A stretch of DNA of 64,000 nt from Vitellaria paradoxa (GCA_019916065.1 CM034239.1:41122663-41186662), one strand, 5' to 3'. Positions 32,341-43,560 are shown, numbered from the stretch's first letter. Numbers and translations: made by a program. Notes: generated by a model not told the origin, from the sequence alone.

Positions 32341-33370
32341 CATGGTAAAATGATAATTTTACCTTGAAGCTCATTTTTACCCCAAATTCATATTTTATAT
32401 TTTTAAAAAGACTAAAAAATATTCATTAATGGGCTTTTTAATAGTTAAGAAAATTTTTACTGATTTAAACTCGAGTCGCAAATGAAAATTTTACTCGTGT
32501 TACTTTTTACCCAAATTTGCATTCTTGCTGCCTAAAATGCTAAAAATTATTTATCAACATAATTATTAATAGTTAAGCAAATTTCAGCCCAATCTAAAAT
32601 TAGATTGTAAAATGATAATTTTATCCAAGGTCATTTTTTGGCTCAGATTTATATTATAGGCTTCCAATTAAGTGGTTAAAACATATTAATGAATATATTT
32701 CTTAATAACTAAGTAAATTTCAGTCTAATCTGAATTTGGATTATAAAATTATAATTTTATCCATAGGCCTTTTTTTTGCCTAGTTTTGCATTCTGAGATG
32801 CCAAAATGCTAGAAATGTTCGTCAACATGATTTTAGTAGTTTAGCAAATTTCAGCTAGATTTGAATTTGGAAAGTAAAATAACCATTTTACCTACAAGCC
32901 AGTTTTTTATCCAAGTTGATATTGCAGACTTTCCAAAAATTTAAAAAATATTTATTGATATATTTTTTTAGTAGTTATTTAAATTTTGGTTCGATTTGAA
33001 CTCTAGATGTAAAATTATAATTTTACCCTTGGGCTCATTCTTTTTTTTTTTTAAACGAAATTTGCATTCTAGGTTGCTCAAAATTCTAAAAAATATTCAT
33101 TGGCATGTTTTTTCATAGTTAAACAAATTTTGTCCCGATCTGAAATCGAATTGTAAATTTATCATTTTATTCTTAGGCTTGTTTTTTGCTTAGATTTGTA
33201 TCCAGGCGCGCTAAAAGATTAAAAAATATTTATTGATATATTTCTTAATAGTTGATAAAATTTTGGCCCAAATGGAACTCAAGTTTTAAAATAAAAAGTT
33301 TACCTCTAAGCTCGTTTTTTTGGCCAGATTCACATTCTGAAGATAAAATTTATTTTATAATTTAAAAAAA
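32340..33370. repeat. Diverged satellite-like array, about 133-bp period, eight units
   Basis: The core TAAAATnATnATTTTA recurs at 32346, 32479, 32608, 32743, 32875, 33010, 33154 and 33287 (spacings 133, 129, 135, 132, 135, 144, 133). Between cores the order (GG)CTCATTTTTT..., TTGCATTCT, AAAATGCTAAAAAATATT, TTAATAGTTAAGCAAATTT repeats. Units are strongly diverged, so the array is old. Confidence 0.85.
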
Positions 33371-33892
33371 TTGATGTTAGCAATTTTTATGACATGTTAT
33401 TTTATTTCATCATATTTAAAATATGCGATCAAATTATGAGAATTTAAATGTCCATATTTAATTTTCCTAATTTTTATGCTAGCAACCAAACAAAAAAATC
33501 AAATGCTTATTCTATTCCATTCCATTCTCGTCCCTATTGCATTTGCACCCATCATTTTATTCTATTATCATGTCATAAGCATAATCCCCATATTTCCTCT
33601 TAAATATAGTTTGAAACTTTCCTCTTTTATAGCTACAATAATCAGTCTCTTTGGCTCTCCAATTTTAGCTAATGGTTGAAAATACCATTTTGCTATCAAA
33701 TCCACTCCATGTCATTTTCCAAAATTAATTTTAGGCGTTAACAATGTCCCCTCATTTATCCTGATTGAGACTTTGTTTGGATAAATGAACTTCACTTGTT
33801 TCAAATAGCATCACTCCTCTTTAAGTATATAAACCTTTAACCAGGATATATATATATATATATATTTATTTCATGCTAAATTTTGAAATTCC
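33371..33892. other. AT-rich spacer with (TA)n at about 33846-33867
   Basis: No gene seen. The (TA)n run is the only clear feature. Confidence 0.5.
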
Positions 33893-34086
33893 CTTACCTT
33901 TGTAATATCACCAAACAAATTTATAGCTTCTTCGACTTCTTCAAATCTAATGTGACACTTAGATGTTGCGGCTAGAACTGCGAAGTTGATGCAATCGATT
34001 TTATGTTCATCTTTCAATGCCCCTTCGGAAAAGCAAGTAGCTTTTGCTCTTGGGCTTGGTTTCATGAATAACCTTCCTAAAGACAT
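33893..34086 (-). other. Exon-like open frame of unknown origin
   Basis: On the minus strand an ATG at 34084-34086 opens a frame of about 64 codons rich in charged residues (EHKIDCINF, IRFEEVEEAINLFGDITK). It ends at a consensus-like donor ACAAAG|GTAAGG (GT at about 33892-33891), and the frame runs only a few codons further to a stop at 33871. This looks like a coding exon or gene fragment rather than noise, but I recognise no family and found no partner exon. Confidence 0.3.
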
Positions 34087-34140
34087 TCCATTACCCTAAT
34101 TTGGAAACCTACCTAAAGATGTTCCATTACCCTAATTTGG
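34075..34140. repeat. 36-bp tandem duplication
   Basis: CCATTACCCTAATTTGG occurs at 34088 and 34124 within near-identical 36-bp units. Confidence 0.85.
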
Positions 34141-34656
34141 ATTAACAAACAGCATTGTCCTTAATCATCCAGTCCTAAACTCGACACATTGGTATGAATA
34201 CAAGGTGGGCTATAAACATAACAAAGAACAAAGTTTAGTTGTGAGGGCGAAAGTTTAGCTCCAATATTATGCATTGTGAAATTTTGCCATTTTCTATTAT
34301 GGATCATTGATCAATTAATCAAACAAACAATCTCATAATGGAAAAAAATAAAAGGATTAAACACCATGATATATTTGAGAGACTGTGAGGGATTTGCTTG
34401 TGAGGGACTTGTTTGTGAGAGAGTGAAATGAGAGGTGAAGTCGAGAAGTAATAACTTTCGTCCCACATTACTTGCGTAGAGAAAGGAAGTGACATATGTA
34501 ATGTTTGATATTTATAAAATACAGCGCGTTTTAAAGTTATAAGTGCATTGAATTCGATGAAAATTCTAAGGTTAAGTGTGCTTCAGTGACAGATAATATT
34601 GTATTGCGTAAATGTATTATTTCATGTCACGAAGATAAAAAAAAATCTCCACTACA
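34141..34656. other. Spacer without recognised genes
   Basis: Contains a short GTGAGGGA repeat at 34385-34430 and nothing else recognised. Confidence 0.5.
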
Positions 34657-34895
34657 TGCAATATCATACATAGGAGGACCACGGCCTCACAAATAAAGAA
34701 AAAACACTACAATCAATATCTTACAAAAGAGGACCATGATCTCACAAACAAAAAAAAAAACAAAAACCACATCAATCAATATCTTAGAAATGAGGACTGC
34801 GATCTCACAAATAAAGAAAAAACTTCAATGTCATGAAGATAAAAAATCTCCACTACATATAATATTTTACAAAGGAGGACCACGATCAGAGTTAT
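34657..34895. repeat. Short tandem array, four imperfect units
   Basis: Units share CAATATCTTACAAAGGAGGACCACGATCTCACAAATAAAG-type sequence and start near 34662, 34713, 34778 and 34860 (spacing 51-82). ATCTCCACTACAT occurs at both ends. Confidence 0.75.
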
Positions 34896-36002
34896 TCAAA
34901 CTATTTTGGAGCATAAGATGAAAATAATTTGGTTTGGGGCCTAAGATGAAAATAATTTGAGCCTAAAAAATTTTCATAGGTGCAAATTATTAATATCCAA
35001 ACCGGCTTTGCACTACAGATATTACTTCTATTAAGATAAGTTTAAAAATTATTTGAGATAAAGATAAATATTGAAATTGAGGATGTTAGGGGATAAATTT
35101 AAAATAACTAAATATATATATATATATATATATTTTATATTTGGGACTTTTTTTATTGAGTGGGAGTCTTAGACAATTGCTTAAGTTGCTTAGTGCTTGA
35201 ACCAACTTTAACCACGGTAGGATACAAAATTTATTTTTCATAGCCATTGAACGCACCAATCATAATGAACGCTTTTAGTGACACATAATAAATTACACAT
35301 TTGAATTCCTTCAAAACACACACACAAATATAAAAGAATAATCTTTTATGAAAAAGTTAAGAGAAATCTCCTTCATGCACAATAAATGAAGAAATTTAAT
35401 TGTGCAAGTATAAAATTTCAATCTCGCACAGGGTTGCCACGTTAATAGAATTCTCCCCTCATTACCTGAAAAACAAAAATTAATGAAGAGATTCATGGTT
35501 CGAATGTTTCCGACTAAAGAACTCTTTAATACTTAAGTTTGAAAATATTCAAAAAAATGTAACAATGAGAGAGAATTTAGTCAATAGTAGTATGCATATA
35601 CCTTATTAAGTAATCTCCCTGAACTATTTACAGACATGAAAATATTCAGTGGTCTTCCAAAACTATTTCAATCATAATGTGAATTTAATGACTTAGCTCT
35701 ACAAACGTTATCTACCAAGACTACTCCTAGGCCTGTTTCCAAACAATTTTATTCTATCTTTTTAGTCCTTTTCTTTTTTAATTTTCAGAATTTAAACAAT
35801 TAAAAATAAAATAAAACTTGTTTGATAACGTTTTCATGATTTTAACAACAGTTTTCAATTTAAGAAATTTGACTATTATCAATTTTTTTTTTTCACATTA
35901 TGACAATTAAAAATTATATTTTTACTTGTTTTGATAATTTTTTTTTAATTTTTGTCGCTTGTTAATTTAAGAATCACCGCATCACTTGTATATATTTTAT
36001 TC
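34896..36002. other. AT-rich spacer
   Basis: A (TA)n run at about 35113-35135. From about 35727 a TTTAG/TTTTAATTTT-rich stretch opened by GGCCTGTTTCCAAACA looks like an old MITE fragment. No gene seen. Confidence 0.5.
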
Positions 36003-36430
36003 AGAGGATGTTTGGAGTGTCGAAAAGTAAAAAAAATTGTGATTTGAGTAATTTTTTAGTTTTTGGCGTGTAATCACTAAATCACATTTTTTAGAAATGA
36101 ATAGTGAAACTTTTTTATTTTTTCTTAATTTTTTGGAGAGAAAAATCGTCCAAACAATTTTTTTGGATTTGTCAGAACGTTTTTATGTCAAAATTTATTT
36201 GAAGCCGTGGAAAAGTTTTGAGAATTATAAAAAAGTTATTAAAGTTTGTAAAATATTATTTGCGTTTGCAAAAAATTTATTGAAGTTTGTAAAAAATTGT
36301 TAAGATACGAGGATGTATATAAATTTATAAAAATTTTATAAAGTACGAAAAATATAAAATGTATTAAAAAATTTTAAAATTTTTTTAAAATTTAAAAAAT
36401 GTCTCAGCATTTTTTTTAATGAATTTCATC
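36003..36430 (-). mobile_element. MITE family M1, copy 1 (inverted relative to the other two)
   Basis: The reverse complement matches 51381-51801 and 52383-52819: GATGTTTGGAGTGTCGAAAAG, AATAGTGAAACTTTTT, GAGAGAAAAATCGTCCAAACA, GACAAATCC and a series of TTATTGAAGTTTGTAAAA-like units. Non-coding, about 430 bp, with GGATCCGTTTGG-like ends. Confidence 0.7.
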
Positions 36431-36559
36431 GCACCAACCCCTAAGTCTTCGGAACAGATTCAAACACGCGTGGAAAATGGTTTTGGAGTCCAAACTGGTA
36501 GGCGCCACATTCCCCGCGTTTCCAACAAATCTACCCCCGAAAAAATTTGATTGCAGTGC

Positions 36560-36839
36560 CCAGTATTATTAGGCCAGTTAATGGGTTAGGTTAGATTCAA
36601 ATCTAATTCAAATCAAATCTAATAATATTATATTAAATTCATTTAATTGAATTTGTGATTCAACGAATTTAGATCTATTAAGTTCAATAATTAATGAATC
36701 CACGTCCAAATGATACGAAAGATTTATTATTTTTAAAAATAAAATATTTAAAAATAAAAAATAAAAATTTAAAAATAAAAAATTTATCATTTTAACTATT
36801 TTTACTCTACTATATATATATAGATATATATGTATATAA

Positions 36840-36871
<32 letters not shown>

Positions 36872-36958
36872 GAAGCATTCACACATACGTATATATTGAA
36901 GTGGCTGAGAATGCCAGATATTTGTGAGGTTACCAGTTGATCTCTAAGACAGAAATCT

Positions 36959-36989
<31 letters not shown>

Positions 36990-37588
36990 TGTGAATGGCT
37001 GAGCATAACACCGGGTATAAAATTCGTCCAAAACCAGTGAGCTCTTTCCCATTGGTGAGTGTTTCGCCCAAAACGTGGGAGCGGTTTCCGACCCAAAAAA
37101 AAGTAGTCTCGCGTGGAATTTCCATTGCATTTTCCAGCGTGATCTCTATCCAAAAGCTCATACACACAAAATTTTACAGGTTTTCACACGTTTTCTTCCA
37201 CTGCGGGACCATTTGCGTAGATCTTTTGCAATCGAGCTTTAGTTTTTCCATCTCCATTCCAGCAACTGCACGAGAACCTTGTCGCTGACTCCCTGAATAC
37301 AAGACCAAGACGAAACACGTGGTGGCGGTGCTAGACTGCAAGTCCTTCGTCAACCGACATAAAATATTTTATTTATATAATATATTTTAAATAAAATATA
37401 TTTTTTATTTTTATGAAATGATTATTAAAATTTTTTTAGAACAGATTGGATATGTCGAATATATGGATTTGGATTGGATTTTATAAATTGAATTCGATTA
37501 CTTTTAAATCTAAATCAGATTCATTATAATTGAATCTAAATCTAACAAATTTGGTTCAGATCAAATTTAAATCTTTCCCATAGACAAG
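36560..37588. mobile_element. About 1-kb insertion in the SRLK upstream region carrying a GC-richer core
   Basis: Upstream blocks shared with SRLK pseudogene 2 (36440-36560 with 56095-56215; 37585-37660 with 56217-56255) are contiguous there but separated here by about 1 kb. The flanks are rich in GATTCAAATCTAA-type sequence in opposite orientation at the two sides (about 36590-36680 and 37490-37570), suggesting degenerate terminal inverted repeats. The core (36950-37360) has a (GA)n-G(n) run and higher GC than its surroundings, as if captured from a gene. Element class not determined. Confidence 0.5.
36995..37288 (+). other. Open frame of 97 codons in the GC-richer core, unknown
   Basis: ATG at 36995 (MAEHNTGYKIRPKPVSSF). 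No family recognised. It stands out from the AT-rich surroundings and may be a captured exon or leader. The opposite strand is also open over much of this stretch, so coding is unproven. Confidence 0.2.
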
Positions 37589-37902
37589 TGTTATAAAATA
37601 AAACACTCTCACAATTCTGTGTCAAAATTTAAAACACTCTCAATTCTATATCAAAATTAGGGGTGTTTGATGACCCAAAAAAAAGTATAAAAAAATTAAA
37701 GTAAAAATAATATATAACAAAATTTAATTTAAAAAAAATGATATTTTTTTTATAACTTTTAGTAACTTTTTATATTTTTTAAAATTTAATAACAATTTCT
37801 AAAATTCTTTACTTAGATTATAAAAATAATTAATTATACAACGAATAAATTGTTAGGAAAAAAAAAAAAAGTTAACTTCAGCTTTTTTTATCTATACTAT
37901 GA

Positions 37903-38053
37903 GTGTGTTTGGAGTAACAAAAATTGAAATAAAATGAGATAAGGTGAAATAAATTATGAGTTCGTAATTTGTATAAAGAAATAAAAAGTAAATAATTTTT
38001 AAAATTTTTAATATTTTTCACTTTTTTTTTTTTTTTTCACTCCAAACGGATCC
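37903..38053. mobile_element. ~150-bp MITE abutting the SRLK TATA box
   Basis: Ends GTGTGTTTGGAGT and ACTCCAAACGGATCC are inverted repeats of each other. SRLK pseudogene 2 has the same flanking sequence on both sides (CTTCAGCTT... and ...CCATGCATCAC) with no such insert, so its promoter is the empty site. The right end lies immediately before TATAAA at 38056. Confidence 0.75.
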
Positions 38054-38055
38054 TG

Positions 38056-38061
38056 TATAAA
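38056..38061 (+). promoter_or_regulatory. Candidate TATA box of the intact SRLK
   Basis: TATAAACCATGCATC, 68-73 bp upstream of ATG 38129. The segment CCATGCATCAC and the following leader are conserved upstream of pseudogene 2. Confidence 0.55.
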
Positions 38062-38128
38062 CCATGCATCACTCGGGTTACATATTCATGCCTACTGCTT
38101 CTGCTAAAAAATTTTTGTGCCGACAGAC

Positions 38129-40522
38129 ATGGGTATGAGAAACAATCCATGCTTCGTACTTTCTCTTTTCTTCTTCTGCTTCTGTTTCAACAACAATCTC
38201 TCCCTTGGACCTGACACCATCTCTGCGAACCATTCTCTTTCTGGGGACCACACCATAGTCTCAGCTGGTGGAGTGTTCGAGTTGGGTTTCTGCAAACTAG
38301 GTAACTCTTCAAGTCACATTTACATATGTACGAGGTACAAGAAAATACCAACTCAGGACATAGTATGGGTAGCAAACAGAGAAACACCCATCTCTGATAA
38401 GAATTCCTCGGAGCTGAAAATCATAGGTGGGAACTTAGTCCTTCTCAACGAATCCAAAATCCCAGTTTGGTCAACAAACCAGAACTCCACCACTTCAAAT
38501 TCTGTGGTCGCAGTTCTTCTTGATGATGGTAATCTGGTTCTGAAGGACATTTATGGGATTAATTCAAAAGAGCCAATTTGGCAGAGTTTTGACAACCCTG
38601 CTCATACATGGTTGCCTGGTGGGAAGATTGCGTACAACAAGAGAACGAACACAAGCACAACCTTCACTTCATGGAAGAATTCAGAAGACCCTGCACCTGG
38701 TTTATTCTCCCTTGTTCTAGATGGCAGTAGCAATCAGGGTATTTTTCTGTGGAATGGGTCTGTTCAGTATTGGACTAGTGGACCCTGGAATGGGAAGATT
38801 TTCAGTTTGTGGCCAGAAATGGAGGGTAATGTTTTATTTAATTTTAGCTATGTTAAAAACGAGAATGAGAGTTACTTCATTGTTTCTATGGTTAATCCTT
38901 CTGCGATTTGTAGATTTATCGTGGATATTTCTGGGCAACTCAAGGCCTTCTTTTGGTTGGATGATTTGAAGAAATGGAGCTTACTTGCATCTCAGCCGAG
39001 ACAGCAGTGCGAGGTCTACGCTTTTTGTGGGCCGTTTGGCACCTGCAACGAGAATGCTCTTCCGTTCTGTAATTGTTTGACGGGTTTCAATACCAAGTCC
39101 GACGAGGATTGGAAACTGAAAGATTATTCTGGTGGGTGTGAGAGGAGAGCCCAGTTAGCAGCATGTGGGGGGAATAGTACTAGCGTTGCTCATCAAGAGA
39201 GGGATAAGTTTATGGTATATTCCAACGTGAAATTTCCTGAGAATCCTCAGCCTGTGGCTGTTGGGAGTGCCAAAGAGTGTGAATCTGCCTGCTTAAATAA
39301 CTGTTCTTGCACTGCTTTTGCTTATGAAGGCAGTGTGTGTTCAATTTGGATTGGGGGGCTCTTAAATTTGAAGCAACTCTCGGATAAGGATGGTAATGGA
39401 AAAACTCTTAATCTCAGGCTAGCCGCTTCTGAGTTTAGAATGGCTACAAATGACGAAAGGACCACAATAGGTGCTGCCGTGGGTTCTGTTGGGGGAGTGT
39501 TACTCTTTGTTGCTTCCGTTTTTGTTATTAGCAGCTGGATGCGTCGAAGAGGACTAGTCCATGGAACAACAAAATCAGTAGAGGGTTCACTGGTTGCATT
39601 TGCATACAAAGATTTGCAAATTGAAACTAAAAATTTCTCGGAGAAGTTAGGGGGAGGAGGTTTCGGTTCTGTTTTCAAGGGCGTATTGCCTGATTCAACT
39701 GCGATCGCTGTGAAGAAGCTTGGAAGTATCAGCCAAGGAGAGAAGCAATTTCGAACAGAAGTTAGCACCGTTGGAAATATCCAGCATGTCAATCTCGTTC
39801 GGCTCCGTGGATTTTGCTCTCAAGGTAAGAACAAGTTGTTAGTTTACGAATACATGCAGAAAGGCTCCTTAAATTCCCTTCTTTTCCCCAAGAACGGATC
39901 CGAGTTTTTGGACTGGAAAACAAGGTACAAGATTGCCCTTGGGATAGCGAGGGGTTTGGCTTATCTCCACGAGAAGTGTAGGGACTGCATCATACATTGT
40001 GACATAAAGCCTGAGAACATTTTACTAGATGCTGAGTTCTGCCCAAAAATAGCAGATTTTGGTCTAGCCAAGCTTTTTGGCCGAGAATTCAGCAAAGTTC
40101 TGACTACCATGAGAGGGACAATAGGTTATATTGCACCAGAGTGGATATCAGGCGTGGCGATAACAGTCAAAATTGATGTTTATAGCTACGGAATGATACT
40201 TTTTGAATTCATTTCCGGAAGAAGAAATACTGAGCAATTTGAGGAAGGGAGATTCAAATTCTTCCCTAGCTGGGCAACAAGTGTAATTATAGAAGGAGGT
40301 GATGTGCTTGATCTATTGGATAGTAGATTGGAGATCGGGAACGTAGACGTTGAAGAGGTGACGAGAATATGCAGAGTTGCATGTTGGTGTATCCTAGATG
40401 ATGAAAATCAAAGGCCAACAATGGGTCAGGTTGTTCAGACCCTCGAAGGGATTTTGGATTTGGGGCCTCCTCCAAATATTCCAAGATTTTTTCAAGCTTT
40501 TCTTTATGACCAAGACGACTAA
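38129..40522 (+). CDS. G-type lectin S-receptor-like serine/threonine kinase, intact, intron-less
   Basis: 797-aa single-pass receptor kinase of the plasma membrane, closest in organisation to the SD2-type SRLKs (At2g19130-like; about 830 aa there). ATG 38129 is chosen over an in-frame GTG four codons earlier. Order: signal peptide (about 1-25); B-lectin domain with VWVANRE at 79-85; S-locus glycoprotein region with SGPWNG at 217-222; EGF-like Cys cluster from Cys294; PAN region from about 361 with CESACLNNCSC; membrane span about 447-470 followed by MRRR; kinase with Gly loop GGGGFGSVFKG from about 508, Lys529, HCD 623-625 (non-RD, Cys in place of Arg), DFG 643-645 and APE 669-671. Many N-x-S/T sites lie in the ectodomain. 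The motif usually IWYKK in the lectin domain reads TRYKK (Arg69). Such kinases act in defence or self-recognition signalling; the ligand is unknown. It is the only intact member of three in tandem. Confidence 0.96.
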   Translation: MGMRNNPCFVLSLFFFCFCFNNNLSLGPDTISANHSLSGDHTIVSAGGVFELGFCKLGNSSSHIYICTRYKKIPTQDIVWVANRETPISDKNSSELKIIGGNLVLLNESKIPVWSTNQNSTTSNSVVAVLLDDGNLVLKDIYGINSKEPIWQSFDNPAHTWLPGGKIAYNKRTNTSTTFTSWKNSEDPAPGLFSLVLDGSSNQGIFLWNGSVQYWTSGPWNGKIFSLWPEMEGNVLFNFSYVKNENESYFIVSMVNPSAICRFIVDISGQLKAFFWLDDLKKWSLLASQPRQQCEVYAFCGPFGTCNENALPFCNCLTGFNTKSDEDWKLKDYSGGCERRAQLAACGGNSTSVAHQERDKFMVYSNVKFPENPQPVAVGSAKECESACLNNCSCTAFAYEGSVCSIWIGGLLNLKQLSDKDGNGKTLNLRLAASEFRMATNDERTTIGAAVGSVGGVLLFVASVFVISSWMRRRGLVHGTTKSVEGSLVAFAYKDLQIETKNFSEKLGGGGFGSVFKGVLPDSTAIAVKKLGSISQGEKQFRTEVSTVGNIQHVNLVRLRGFCSQGKNKLLVYEYMQKGSLNSLLFPKNGSEFLDWKTRYKIALGIARGLAYLHEKCRDCIIHCDIKPENILLDAEFCPKIADFGLAKLFGREFSKVLTTMRGTIGYIAPEWISGVAITVKIDVYSYGMILFEFISGRRNTEQFEEGRFKFFPSWATSVIIEGGDVLDLLDSRLEIGNVDVEEVTRICRVACWCILDDENQRPTMGQVVQTLEGILDLGPPPNIPRFFQAFLYDQDD

Positions 40523-40575
40523 GTTTCTCACTGCAGTCAAAAGTTCACAGCTTTTGACCAATCCTTCATGAACCA

Positions 40576-40706
40576 ATAAACAAGTATGTGCTTTTTAATA
40601 TCTAAATTTTAGTTTGTCTCTAGAACGCTTGAACCATGAAGCTATTTTTCCTTTATTCGATTTGTAATCAATGTAACTTGTATTGAACTGTATTATGCAC
40701 AATAAA
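40576..40706 (+). terminator. Candidate poly(A) signals of the SRLK
   Basis: AATAAA at about 40576 (CCAATAAACAAG) and about 40701 (CACAATAAAGTAATT). The second is preceded by TGTAACTTGTATTG, a plant-type upstream element. Confidence 0.5.
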
Positions 40707-41480
40707 GTAATTAAATTTAATAATTTTTATTACTTTATTAATACAATTAAATGAACAATTAATGTTTATAAAATTATTACAATTATCAATTTCATTAAAC
40801 TGAAATGGTGTTAAAGGAATTGTTAATTTTAAAATATCTTATCCTTTTCGAGCAATTTTAAATAGGCTAATAGTTTAATATATTTACTTAACAATATCTT
40901 AATATATTTACAATGTTATTAGATCGATAGAGATGACAATAAATAATTATAATCTAATAGATATATTAATAAAAAAAAGAAATTATAGCATTTCCTTTAT
41001 TAAAAAATAAAAATTAATAGAAAATGATTATGTTGTTTTACGAGTACTGTATATAATATGTACAGACTTCTCTTGTCAAAATACATAACTCTTAAAATAA
41101 TATATAAAAAGTTGAATGTAATGAGATAACAAAAGCTCCTAACCAGGTAGTCTGGCCTCCATATCAAGCACGATCCTGTTAGAACCCGCAATAAGGAGTC
41201 TTTAAGGATATAAGCACCCCCACACCGATGTGTTCACAAATAAAAACAAAATCATGTTATATGATGCTACTAACATGGAATATTATGGATTTAATGTAAA
41301 GATATTATTGGCACATAAGTAAGATTTTAATATTATCATGCTTTTGGTACAATATTCTAGGTAAAATAAATCTTTTGATATTTAGTAAAATAATTTTATG
41401 ATAAGTCAAACAAATTCTGGTGAAAACAAAATATAAAAAATTTTAACAAAAATCAATTTAATACTTCTACATGTTTGAAA
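40707..41480. other. AT-rich spacer between SRLK and CACTA element
   Basis: No gene seen. Confidence 0.5.
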
Positions 41481-42369
41481 CACTACTAAAAATGAGAATT
41501 TTAGCAACCGCCAGTGACCATTACTTAAATGAGGGTCTTGGTGGTTACTAAAAGTGGGTTGGTGACCACTAATAAATTTTAGCGACCGTTGAGAATGGGT
41601 CGCAATTGTGACGTAGTTAACAACTATTTGGTGGTCGCTATTGCATTTGCAATTGCAGTGGCGACTGCTTGTGAGTTTAAGTGAAGGGCTTTTGCGATAA
41701 GAATAAAGTGGTCGCTACTTCTTTCCCGTGAACTTGGTGCCAAGTCCCTGCCATGTGGCAAGTGAACATTAGCGACCGCCTTATTCAGAGGTAATCGCAA
41801 AAACCCTTTATATTTTTTTAATTATTTTGTTGAGATTTATTATTTTCTCATTAGCGATTGCATATGGCGCTCGCAATAAGATTTTTTTTATTTTTTAAAA
41901 TTTTTTTATTAATTTATTAATTATTTTAATTACTTTTTTTATTAATTTTTAAAATTAATTTATTATTGATATTATTTATTTGTAAATATTTATTTCTAAA
42001 TTAATTTAATTTGGTTATAATTTAAATTGCACATGTAATAGAAAATTTTTTAAATAAAATAAAAAAAATCTTCATTTATATATACAAAAATAGTACGAAA
42101 TTTAATTACAAAATTTGTTATATACAAATGTACACAAAAGGAAAAAGAAAATAAACAATTAATTTGCAAAATACGAAAAACAAAATATGCCAGTCAGAAT
42201 CATTCTAATCCAGTCCAAGAGGGCTAGTCACCATCGTTCGGGTCTTACAATGAAACGAGAAATGAATGAGAACATGACAACAAACATAAATAAATAAATT
42301 TATAAAATTTTAATTAATTATAAATAAAAAAATTAATATTTTTAACCAAATGAGGGGGATGATGGCTCT

Positions 42370-43560
42370 GACTCTAAGATAAGCGCCTCTCCATATCGGC
42401 CATCATCTCGGCCTAAAGCGACGCCTCTCGTGCATCCATCTCCGCATGAAAGGTTTAGAGGAGGTCCTATTCGCGGCGTTTGACTTGGGAGGATGACTTC
42501 GCTTGTGCAATAGACCGGTGTGGAATGCCCACGCTCTGTGTGAGCATGTATCCGTGGCCATCACGTCTGACGATAGAGAAGAATATCTCATCTCTCATCG
42601 TCTCGAACTCCTTCTCATCTGCCGACAACTCGATGAGACATACCTCAAACTAAGCCTAGGGGAAACAAGACAAGATGGATAAGAAAGATAAGTAACTAAA
42701 TTATGTAAAGAAAAATTGAATAAATTCATTGGAAAAAATATATAAATTAATTACCCGTATGGACTGAACCTCCGATGAATCTTCCCTACGAGTCTGTAAC
42801 CACATGGCTATCTGATTAGTCCTCTAGCTTTCTTATGCCAACTATTGAATAGTAGATTATATGTTAATAGTTTATGACATGAATATAAATGAAATTTTTA
42901 GGTGGTAGGCTAACGTTTACCTCGCAGCGGACTTGTGTAATGTGTTGAGTCCCCTCCTTGTGGTTGGGTCGCTACAACCCTTGGTTCCATGAGTTCCTTG
43001 CAGCCTCTTTCTATTTTCATTTCTTGCCAATTAGTTTTTGTAAATTACTCTTTATAACTTAAAAACTTTAGGGAAAAAAATTTCAGATTGTAATCTACTC
43101 ACCTGTGCTTTGCCGCTCGACCAATAACTGACGAGCTCAGACAATTGGTGGGGGAAGACACCCGGTGGAATCCGTTGAATAATGTCAGGGTCAGTCTCAT
43201 GACCCTTCCAGTTGGTAGACTTGACCTTGATCTTATGGTTCTTCCATATCTTCCAGCACTTACCATAGCAAATACTCCAAAAGTCTGGAGGAACCCCAAC
43301 TCCACTAGCCTGAAAAAGACAAATTACAGAATATTGTTCAATATTGTAAGTTTTAACACAAACACCGCGTACAGCATAAGAAAACTATGATACCTACACC
43401 TCGGCCTAGAGGCCCTTGAATGCGTTGGGTGAGAAGGCGTCCTAATCGAGGTGGTTAGTGGGAATCTTATCATATTCCAGACTATGTGTCTGATTTGGGA
43501 GATGAGAGACCGTCTGGCTTCCCCTTTTGGGTAGGACATGTCGTCCTACTGCACAATCAT
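42370..43560 (-). pseudogene. CACTA accessory transposase gene, Ptta/En/Spm (PF03004-like) fragments
   Basis: Minus-strand blocks, apparently exons separated by AT-rich introns: GVPPDFWSICYGKCWKIWKNH followed by VFPHQLSELVSYWSSGKAQ (about 43290-43100), a KNENRKRLQGTHGTKGC block (about 43020-42960), and a C-terminal charged helix with EMDAREASLQAEMMADMERR (about 42470-42385). These match the layout of PF03004 (N-K-E-N-R-x-K and H-x-x-G) with a coiled-coil tail. Exon ends were not resolved. Confidence 0.6.

Noticed and set aside
32340..33370. CRISPR-like array
   Set aside because: Units are diverged along their whole length with no unique spacers; this is a eukaryotic satellite.
36608..37167. 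Minus-strand frames next to the GC-richer core
   Set aside because: Dominated by (TA)n and (GA)n microsatellites coding Tyr-Ile and Ser-Leu repeats.
38117..38128. Upstream in-frame GTG as the SRLK start
   Set aside because: ATG at 38129 aligns with the ATG of both pseudogenes and gives a better signal peptide; GTG is not a usual plant start.
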